Of a stretch of 6,193 nt of DNA, positions 1 to 4,867 are shown one piece after another. The notes beneath the pieces are model-generated. The model was given only the letters and a program-made list of their open reading frames with translations, had not been told where the DNA came from and searched no databases. Source of the stretch: Paracoccaceae bacterium. Its GTDB lineage: Bacteria; Pseudomonadota; Alphaproteobacteria; Rhodobacterales; Rhodobacteraceae. Location: the NCBI GenBank assembly GCA_013214715.1, contig JABSSB010000069.1, positions 1,939 to 8,131 on the forward strand, in the 5' to 3' direction. A program made the translations under genes and the position numbers. Position 1 is the stretch's first letter. Every line of letters begins with the position of its first letter.

Positions 1-1196
1 GCCAGCGCGTCATCGCCAAAGAGATCATCCGCCGCGCCTGCCTTATGCGTCAGCGGGACGTAACAGGCATGGCCCGCCTCAACACAAAGCGAAATCCCGA
101 CAATATCGGCCGTCATCTCGTTCAGACCGGTGGTTTCTGTATCCACGGCCACATAGCCGCGCGCCTTGATCCGGTCGATCCAGGCCTCCAACTCGGCACT
201 GTCGCGAACAGTCTCATAAACCGCCTTGTCAAAGGGCACCATCTCCGGCGCGCTGGTCTCGGCCTCAGGCTTGGGCAGTTCTGCAATCACTGGCGGCTCA
301 ACGCCCAACTGATCGGCAATGCGGCGTGTGATGGTGCGGAACTCCATCTCGGTCAGAAAGCCCAGCAAGGTCTCCGGATCAGGGTCGCGCAATTCCAGAT
401 CGTCAAGCGTGAAATCCAGCGGCGTCGCCTCGTCGAGCTGCACCAGCTTCTTTGACAGTTCGATCTGGACGCGATTGTCGATCAGGCTCTGACGGCGCTT
501 GGGCTGCTTGATTTCTTCAGCGCGGTCCAGCAGCTCTTCGAGAGAGCCATATTCGTTGATCAGCAAAGCCGCCGTCTTGATCCCGATGCCTGGCGCGCCC
601 GGCACATTATCCACGCTATCCCCGGCCAAAGCCTGCACATCCACGACGCGCGCGGGGCCGACGCCAAATTTCTCGACCACGCCATCGCTGTCGATGCGGC
701 GATTCTTCATCGCGTCAAACATTTCGACCCCACCGCCGACAAGCTGCATAAGGTCCTTGTCCGAACTGATGATGGTGACGCGCCCGCCCGCCTCGCGCGC
801 TTGCACCGCCAGCGTGGCGATGATGTCATCGGCCTCATAGCCCTCCAACTCCTTACAGGCGATATTGAAGGCTTCGGTCGCCCGGCGAGTCAGCGGGATC
901 TGCGGGCGCAGATCTTCGGGCATGGCATCGCGATTGGCTTTGTATTGATCATAAAGATCGTTGCGAAACGTATGCGATCCTTTGTCGAAAATCACCGCCA
1001 GATGGGTTGGCGCATCGCCCCCGCTTTGCCCTTCGACATAGCGCTGCAACATGTTGCAAAAGCCCGATACAGCCCCCACCGGCAAACCGTCGGATTTACG
1101 CGTCAGCGGCGGCAGCGCGTGATAAGCGCGAAAAATAAAGGCCGAGCCATCAATCAGGTGCAGATGACACCCTTTGCCAAAGCTGCTCTTACTCAT
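1..1196 (-). CDS. polA: DNA polymerase I, N-terminal part (5'-nuclease and start of 3'-5' exonuclease domain), cut by window edge
   Basis: Pol I removes RNA primers and fills gaps in Okazaki-fragment maturation and excision repair. The frame is open from the ATG at 1196 to the left edge: 398 codons of a protein normally about 930 residues long. Residues about 10-295 form the 5'-nuclease (FEN-like) domain. Its acidic metal ligands are all visible by alignment from memory to Taq Pol I: D16 in LIDGS, D71 in VIFDKG, E121/D123/D124 in YEADD, D146/D148 in SSDKD, and D193/D196 in GDSVDNVPG, the last being the helix-three-turn-helix DNA-binding segment. After a Pro/Glu-rich linker (about 310-325) the 3'-5' exonuclease domain begins, with the Exo I motif DTETTGL (D352, E354) intact, so proofreading is probably retained, unlike in Taq. 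The polymerase domain is outside the window. GAGGGGG at 1208-1202 gives a good ribosome site for this ATG. The upstream zinc-finger gene ends 116 bp away, so polA may be co-transcribed or have its own promoter. Confidence 0.97.
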   Translation of the reverse strand, partial: MSKSSFGKGCHLHLIDGSAFIFRAYHALPPLTRKSDGLPVGAVSGFCNMLQRYVEGQSGGDAPTHLAVIFDKGSHTFRNDLYDQYKANRDAMPEDLRPQIPLTRRATEAFNIACKELEGYEADDIIATLAVQAREAGGRVTIISSDKDLMQLVGGGVEMFDAMKNRRIDSDGVVEKFGVGPARVVDVQALAGDSVDNVPGAPGIGIKTAALLINEYGSLEELLDRAEEIKQPKRRQSLIDNRVQIELSKKLVQLDEATPLDFTLDDLELRDPDPETLLGFLTEMEFRTITRRIADQLGVEPPVIAELPKPEAETSAPEMVPFDKAVYETVRDSAELEAWIDRIKARGYVAVDTETTGLNEMTADIVGISLCVEAGHACYVPLTHKAGAADDLFGDDAL

Positions 1197-1312
1197 GCGC
1201 GCCCCCTCACATCATCGCGACCCGGATCGGCACAGACACCGTCCCGGCTTTCTTTGCTTCAAAAATACCCAATTCCAACGACGCGGCCAGAGCCCGCGGC
1301 TCAAAAAAGAGC
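1197..1312 (-). other. Intergenic region between the zinc-finger gene and polA
   Basis: The first 24 nt after (and partly over) the zinc-finger stop codon contain three 5-nt arms, GGCTC (1313-1309), GAGCC (1302-1298) and GGCTC (1294-1290). The middle arm can pair with either neighbour, forming a stem with a six-U loop or a stem with a GCG loop. Neither is followed by a U-run, so this is not a standard intrinsic terminator. Further on, 1270-1248 carries a T-rich motif beginning GGGTATTTTTGAAG. I see no convincing sigma70 promoter for polA here, and no small gene. Confidence 0.4.
1202..1208 (-). promoter_or_regulatory. Ribosome binding site of polA
   Basis: GAGGGGG on the minus strand, 5 nt from the polA ATG (8 nt counted from the GAGG core). 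It supports the start at 1196; the conserved LIDGS motif of the 5'-nuclease follows only a few residues later, so no other start is needed. Confidence 0.6.
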
Positions 1313-1501
1313 CTACCCTTCGCCCAGTTCCACGGCAAAGTCCCGATGCACGTATTTGGCATCGCAATAGGGGCATTCCACCCAGCCCGTCTTGGCCGGG
1401 ATATGCAGCCAGACCCGCGGATGTCCCAAAGCGCCCTCACCCCCGTCGCAGCAGACGCGATAGCTGTCCACGATCTTGGTCTCCGGCGCGTCGATGCTCA
1501 T
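1313..1501 (-). CDS. Small CHCC zinc-finger protein, NDUFS6-like (complex I 13 kDa subunit family)
   Basis: A 62-residue protein of the zf-CHCC family. The core is CDGGEGALGHPRVWLHI (from C18) followed by CPYC (C43, C46). The predicted zinc ligands are C18, H27, C43 and C46; an extra cysteine, C17, sits beside the first. The core closely resembles the C-terminal zinc site of mitochondrial NDUFS6, which reads CDGG...GHPKV...CGYC as I recall it. Proteins of this kind are accessory subunits of complex I in Paracoccus denitrificans, so the likely role is assembly or stability of NADH:quinone oxidoreductase on the cytoplasmic side of the membrane. That role is inferred from homology. I chose the ATG at 1501 because AGAGGA lies 8 nt upstream. 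An in-frame GTG at 1531 would add ten residues but has no comparable ribosome site. The gene lies 164 bp after folC and 116 bp before polA, away from any nuo gene in view. Confidence 0.88.
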   Translation of the reverse strand: MSIDAPETKIVDSYRVCCDGGEGALGHPRVWLHIPAKTGWVECPYCDAKYVHRDFAVELGEG

Positions 1502-1509
1502 GGGCGAAA

Positions 1510-1515
1510 TCCTCT
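1510..1515 (-). promoter_or_regulatory. Ribosome binding site deciding the zinc-finger gene start
   Basis: AGAGGA on the minus strand, 8 nt before the ATG at 1501. It favours the 62-residue product over a 72-residue one starting at the GTG at 1531. Confidence 0.6.
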
Positions 1516-1530
1516 GGTCAAGTCGTGGCA

Positions 1531-1559
1531 CTTATGCGCGATGCCCGGCAAGGGGGCAA
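1531..1559 (-). promoter_or_regulatory. Candidate sigma70-type promoter for the zinc-finger gene (and perhaps polA)
   Basis: TTGCCC (1559-1554) and CATAAG (1536-1531) are separated by exactly 17 nt; each matches the consensus at four of six positions. Transcription would start near 1524, leaving a short leader before the ribosome site at 1515-1510. The -35 box overlaps a small G/C hairpin (1553-1564). This is a visual match only, in GC-rich DNA where chance matches occur. Confidence 0.3.
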
Positions 1560-1583
1560 GCCCCGAGACGACGCAGAGCACCC

Positions 1584-1612
1584 GCGCGCGCGGCCCGCAG
1601 GGACGCGCGCGC
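1584..1612. repeat. Inverted repeat of alternating CG, strong hairpin
   Basis: The arms at 1584-1592 and 1604-1612 are each nine bases of alternating G and C and pair fully. Inside lie a G/A mismatch, then CCC/GGG around a GCA loop. The structure works on either strand. Confidence 0.6.
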
Positions 1613-1627
1613 CGCCCCCAACCGGAC

Positions 1628-1650
1628 GGGTCTCATCTCTGATGAGGCCC
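1628..1650. repeat. Inverted repeat just after the folC stop codon
   Basis: The arms CTCATC (1632-1637) and GATGAG (1641-1646) enclose a 3-nt loop and extend past one mismatch into GGG (1628-1630) and CCC (1648-1650). It begins about 15 nt after the folC stop. There is no U-run, so a Rho-independent terminator is unlikely; a 3'-end stabilising hairpin is possible. Confidence 0.5.
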
Positions 1651-1665
1651 TTGCGGGCGGGAGGT

Positions 1666-2940
1666 TCACCCAATCTCACGCAGCACGGCGCCGGCCAGAT
1701 AAAGCGATCCGCAAATCAGCACCCGGGCCTGCGGGTCCTGCTCCACGATCTCTGACAGCGCAGCCTCGACGCTCTCGGCCTCCTGCGCCGCCAGCCCGCC
1801 CCCCTGCGCGGCCGCAGCGGTCTCAGACGCAGGCAGTGTTGCGGCCTCACCCGGAATCGACACCGCCCAAAGCCTGTCGGCCTGCGCCGCCAGCGGGCGC
1901 AGATAGCCTGCGATATCCTTGGTGTTCAACATCCCGCAGATCAGATGCGTCGGGCGCGGCGGCAGATCGGCCAGCAAGGCGCCCAGCGCCTCACCTGCGG
2001 CGACGTTATGCCCACCATCAAGCCACAGCTCGACCTCGGGCGCCATCTCGACCAAAGACCCCTCACGCAGGCGCTGCATCCGGGCGGGCCAGTTGGCCTT
2101 GATCATCGCGGCCTCAAACGCGTCCTCGCCCTGCCCAAGCGCGCGCAAGGCCGCCAAAGCGGCCCCGGCATTGACCACCTGATGCGCTCCGCGCAGCGCG
2201 GGCAGTGGCAGGTCCAGCAGGCCGGTTTCATCCTCATAGACCAGACGCTCATGTTCGACCCGGACATGCCAATGCTGGCCATGGCACAGCAAAGGCGCTC
2301 CGACGCGCGCGGCATGGGCTTCGATCACCTCAAGCCCATCCTCATGCTGAGGCCCAACCACACAGGGCACGCCACGCTTCATGATCCCGGCCTTTTCGCC
2401 TGCAATCTGGCCCACCCGATCACCCAGAAACTGCTGATGATCCATCGAGACCGGCGTGATCACCGTCACCGCCGGCTGCGCCACCACATTGGTCGCATCG
2501 AGCCGCCCGCCCAGACCAACCTCAAGCAAACAATAATCCGCCCTGTCACGGGCAAAGGCGAGCAACGCGGCGCAGGTCGTGATTTCAAAATAGGTGATCG
2601 GATCGGTGCCATTGGCAATATAGCATTCATCCAGCAACGCGGTCAGCGCCGGTTCCGAGATCAGCCCGTCCGACAGGCGAATACGCTCATGAAACCGGGC
2701 AAGATGCGGCGAGGTATAAACCTGCGTGGTCGCCCCAGCCCCTTCGAGCCCGGCCCGGATCATGGCAAGCGTGGAGCCTTTGCCATTGGTCCCGGCCACA
2801 TGCACCACGGGCGCCAGCTTGTCCTGCGGGTCATCCAGCTTGCTCAGCAAGGTCCAGACACGATCCAGCGTCAGGTCAATGACCTTCGGGTGCAGCGCCA
2901 TCATCCGCTCAAGGATGACGTCCGATCCGGGTCTGGTCAT
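1666..2940 (-). CDS. folC: Bifunctional dihydrofolate synthase / folylpolyglutamate synthase
   Basis: A cytoplasmic ATP-dependent ligase of the Mur ligase fold. It joins glutamate to dihydropteroate and then extends the glutamate tail of folates. The 424 residues are normal for the family. The P-loop HVAGTNGKGS is at 47-56 and the folate-binding loop TSPHL at 76-80. LEVGLGGRLDATN is at 139-151. SMDHQQFLG begins at 165 and EKAGI follows at 182, whose K183 is expected to be the carbamylated lysine. The C-terminal domain carries WPARMQ (284-289), LDGGHN (307-312) and GSLYLAG (411-417). LDGGHN is followed by V313 where E. coli FolC, as I recall it, has HNP; I read this as a lineage variant. The ATG overlaps the accD stop as ATGA, with no clear ribosome site of its own, so translation is probably coupled to accD. 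The accD-folC pairing is also known from E. coli. Confidence 0.96.
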   Translation of the reverse strand: MTRPGSDVILERMMALHPKVIDLTLDRVWTLLSKLDDPQDKLAPVVHVAGTNGKGSTLAMIRAGLEGAGATTQVYTSPHLARFHERIRLSDGLISEPALTALLDECYIANGTDPITYFEITTCAALLAFARDRADYCLLEVGLGGRLDATNVVAQPAVTVITPVSMDHQQFLGDRVGQIAGEKAGIMKRGVPCVVGPQHEDGLEVIEAHAARVGAPLLCHGQHWHVRVEHERLVYEDETGLLDLPLPALRGAHQVVNAGAALAALRALGQGEDAFEAAMIKANWPARMQRLREGSLVEMAPEVELWLDGGHNVAAGEALGALLADLPPRPTHLICGMLNTKDIAGYLRPLAAQADRLWAVSIPGEAATLPASETAAAAQGGGLAAQEAESVEAALSEIVEQDPQARVLICGSLYLAGAVLREIG

Positions 2941-3902
2941 TTGGCGGCGTCTGCCGGAGCGTCTTTTTTGACCTCAACGGACTCGGCCGCAGCGTCCTCA
3001 ACCTCGGTCTCGGCCCCTGCTTCGGGTTTGGGCAGGTCGCCCTTGACCGCTTGCGGCATCCCCATCAGCATCCGGGTGATCGTGATCAGCTCATCGCGCA
3101 TTTCGGTACGCGGGGTCACACGGTCGAGCATCCCGTGATCCAGCAGGTATTCGGCACGCTGGAAGCCCTCGGGCAGCTTTTCGCGGATCGTCTGTTCGAT
3201 CACACGCGGCCCGGCAAAGCAGATCAGGGCGTTCGGCTCGGCAATCTGTACGTCCCCCAGCATCGCGTAAGACGCCGTGACCCCGCCCGTCGTGGGATGA
3301 GTCAGCACCACGATATACGGCAGCCCGGCCTCTTTCAGCATCTGGATCGCCACAGTGCTGCGCGGCATTTGCATCAGCGACAGGATACCTTCCTGCATCC
3401 GGGCACCGCCTGCGGCAGAGAACAGAATCAGCGGGCGGTTGAGCTTAACCGCCGCTTCGGCGGCGGCGATGATGGCATTGCCGACATACATGCCCATCGA
3501 CCCGCCCATGAAGGAAAAATCCTGCGCTGCCGCGACGATGGGCGTGCGCCCGATCTCGCCAACTGCCACAAGCATCGCCTCTTTCTCGCCGGTGCTTTTC
3601 TGCGCGGCTTTCATACGGTCGGGATATTTCTTCTGATCGCGAAAATGCAGCGGATCGGCCAGCGGTTCGGGCACATCGATTTCCGAAAAAATCCCACCAT
3701 CAAACAGCGCGGCAAATCGGTCGCGCGGGGTGATCCCCATATGATGCCCACAATTGGTGCAGACATTGAGATTGTCCCGCAATTCGCGGTGAAACAGCAT
3801 TGTGCCGCATTCATCGCATTTGTGCCAAAGGTTCTCGGGCGTTTCACGCCGCGAGAAGATCGAGTTGATGCGCGGGCGGACGTAATTTGTGATCCAGTTC
3901 AT
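2937..3902 (-). CDS. accD: Acetyl-CoA carboxylase carboxyltransferase subunit beta
   Basis: AccD pairs with AccA to form the carboxyltransferase that moves CO2 from biotinylated AccB to acetyl-CoA, giving malonyl-CoA, the first committed step of fatty-acid synthesis. The 321 residues begin with MNWITNYVRP, a typical alphaproteobacterial AccD start. A four-cysteine zinc ribbon follows (C29, C32, C48, C51), which in E. coli AccD can bind nucleic acid. The crotonase-fold core has SAAGGARMQEG (about 162-172) and THPTTGGVTAS (201-211), the glycine-rich loops that shape the acyl-CoA site and oxyanion hole. Residues about 290-321 are an acidic, Ala/Glu-rich tail that looks disordered and ends in lysine. 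CAAGG lies 6 nt before the ATG. The stop overlaps the folC start by 4 bp. Upstream there is a 71-bp gap with a weak promoter candidate. accA is not in view. Confidence 0.98.
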   Translation of the reverse strand: MNWITNYVRPRINSIFSRRETPENLWHKCDECGTMLFHRELRDNLNVCTNCGHHMGITPRDRFAALFDGGIFSEIDVPEPLADPLHFRDQKKYPDRMKAAQKSTGEKEAMLVAVGEIGRTPIVAAAQDFSFMGGSMGMYVGNAIIAAAEAAVKLNRPLILFSAAGGARMQEGILSLMQMPRSTVAIQMLKEAGLPYIVVLTHPTTGGVTASYAMLGDVQIAEPNALICFAGPRVIEQTIREKLPEGFQRAEYLLDHGMLDRVTPRTEMRDELITITRMLMGMPQAVKGDLPKPEAGAETEVEDAAAESVEVKKDAPADAAK

Positions 3903-3944
3903 CGGGCGCCTTGTGGTTGAGCGGTTCCAGGCATTGTCGCGGCA

Positions 3945-3973
3945 GAAATACGCATGCCGTAGGAGAATTGCAA
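3945..3973 (-). promoter_or_regulatory. Weak candidate promoter for accD-folC
   Basis: TTGCAA (3973-3968) and TATTTC (3950-3945) are 17 nt apart, matching the sigma70 consensus at four and three of six positions. The -10 box lies 42 nt from the accD ATG. The TTGCAA directly follows the stop codon of the upstream protease gene. The gap is short and everything is co-directional, so read-through from upstream is equally plausible. Confidence 0.22.
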
Positions 3974-4867
3974 TCAGACGCGCAAGGCCAGCCGCACAGC
4001 CAGCCAGGCGCAGAGCATCCCAAACAGATCAACGATCAGCCAGGGGCGGAGGTCGGTCGCATCGGCCATGCTGAACGGCGCCAGATAAAGCGACAATCCG
4101 CTGAGCGAACCCTGCATCGACACCAGCAGCAGCGCGGACACGTTATTGGCCAGATGTAACGCAATCGCCGGGCCGAGGGTGCCGGACCGGGCGGTCAGGT
4201 CGGCGGCGGCCAGACCAAAAAACCCCGCCCAGACGGCGATGAGGATGGCATTCTCGCCCGCCTGTGCCGGCATGTAATGGCCCAGCGCAAACAGGATCGT
4301 GGGCACCACCATCCAGATCAGCGGATTGGAAAACCGCGCCGCAAGCGTCTGCTGCAGATAGCCACGAAAGACAATCTCTTCGGCGCTGACCTGCACCAGC
4401 ACCGCCAGAATCGACAGCGGCAAAAGCGTCAGCCACAGCGACAGGGACAGGTTCGGCTCAAGCGGGGCGCCCATCGACCAGGGCGGCAGAAGATAGCTGA
4501 CCGCATAGAGGATCAGCAGCCCCGTCATGGCCCTGCGGAACTGACGCCAGCAACGTTGCCAGCCGCCCAAAAGGCGCGCCGCCCCCCGATGATAGATCAT
4601 CAAACCCGCCGCCATCACCCCAAGCGAGGCAAAGCCATAGCTGCCCAGCATCACCAAAAGCGAGGCCGGCGTATTGCCCGCGGCGTCACCGCTCATCCCA
4701 TCAAGAAGCGTGGGCGCCCGGCTGGCCAGAATCCCTTGGGTCAGGATCATCAGGGCGAACATCACAGCCACCGCCACCAGCAGACCGGCGCCCATACGCC
4801 ACAGCTCGGGCCGCGCGCGCAGGCCGATCAACAGATGTTCATGCGCTGAATAATCAGGCCGTTTCAT
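3974..4867 (-). CDS. CPBP (CAAX/Abi) family intramembrane glutamic endopeptidase
   Basis: A 297-residue integral inner-membrane protein with the three CPBP protease motifs. Motif 1 is EEIVFRG (E163, E164, R168), motif 2 is FALGH (F193, H197), and motif 3 is H238 with LANN to N242. In the Rce1-type enzymes E163/E164 activate water and the two histidines and the asparagine complete the site, so it should be catalytically competent. About eight hydrophobic segments are visible, roughly at 26-48, 68-93, 112-128, 141-160, 183-198, 206-225, 232-252 and 275-295. The substrate is unknown; bacterial members do not process CAAX proteins as a rule and some act in maturation or immunity. The start overlaps the end of the ABC-like/CNB gene by 14 bp, with GAGGA 11 nt upstream inside that gene, which indicates coupled expression and a possible shared job. 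accD follows after 71 bp. Confidence 0.93.
   Translation of the reverse strand: MKRPDYSAHEHLLIGLRARPELWRMGAGLLVAVAVMFALMILTQGILASRAPTLLDGMSGDAAGNTPASLLVMLGSYGFASLGVMAAGLMIYHRGAARLLGGWQRCWRQFRRAMTGLLILYAVSYLLPPWSMGAPLEPNLSLSLWLTLLPLSILAVLVQVSAEEIVFRGYLQQTLAARFSNPLIWMVVPTILFALGHYMPAQAGENAILIAVWAGFFGLAAADLTARSGTLGPAIALHLANNVSALLLVSMQGSLSGLSLYLAPFSMADATDLRPWLIVDLFGMLCAWLAVRLALRV

Larger units (their letters stand above)
1502..1665 (-). other. GC-rich intergenic region between folC and the zinc-finger gene, with three hairpins
   Basis: No gene is supported here. In transcription order it holds a hairpin at 1650-1628 (CTCATC/GATGAG stem, AGA loop, then a mismatch and three more G-C pairs). Next is a very stable hairpin at 1612-1584 (nine alternating C-G pairs, one mismatch, three more pairs, 3-nt loop). 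A short GGGG/CCCC hairpin follows at 1564-1553. None is followed by a U-run, so they are not standard intrinsic terminators. They could protect the folC 3' end or mark the border between two transcription units. The candidate zinc-finger promoter and ribosome site lie at the downstream end. Confidence 0.5.

Noticed and set aside
262..288. Shared LPKPEA string in the PolA linker and in the AccD tail (near 3030)
   Set aside because: Both are Pro/Glu-rich disordered linkers in a GC-rich genome; the match is short and there is no DNA-level repeat around it.
1290..1313. Intrinsic terminator after the zinc-finger gene
   Set aside because: The T6 run lies in the loop of the stem and not after it, and the second stem is followed by UGG, so the usual terminator layout is missing.
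1502..1531. Longer zinc-finger protein starting at the GTG at 1531
   Set aside because: The ATG at 1501 has AGAGGA at the right distance, and the extra ten residues are not part of the family core.
1584..1650. Intrinsic terminators after folC
   Set aside because: The hairpins are convincing, but no U-run follows any of them on the minus strand.
1945..3138. A 397-codon open frame on the plus strand
   Set aside because: It lies antisense to folC and the end of accD, whose motifs are unmistakable. The product is rich in Arg, His and Gln with no recognisable domain, as expected of a GC-rich shadow frame.
3051..3920. A 289-codon open frame on the plus strand
   Set aside because: It is antisense to accD, has no domain and biased composition; a shadow frame.
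4277..4849. A 190-codon open frame on the plus strand
   Set aside because: It mirrors the CPBP protease gene, and its product is almost all polar and basic residues because the opposite strand encodes membrane helices.
3974..4867. Reading the CPBP protein as a bacteriocin-immunity or phage-abortive-infection gene
   Set aside because: The family is sometimes labelled Abi, but there is no bacteriocin precursor, toxin or phage gene nearby, so only the protease family is supported.
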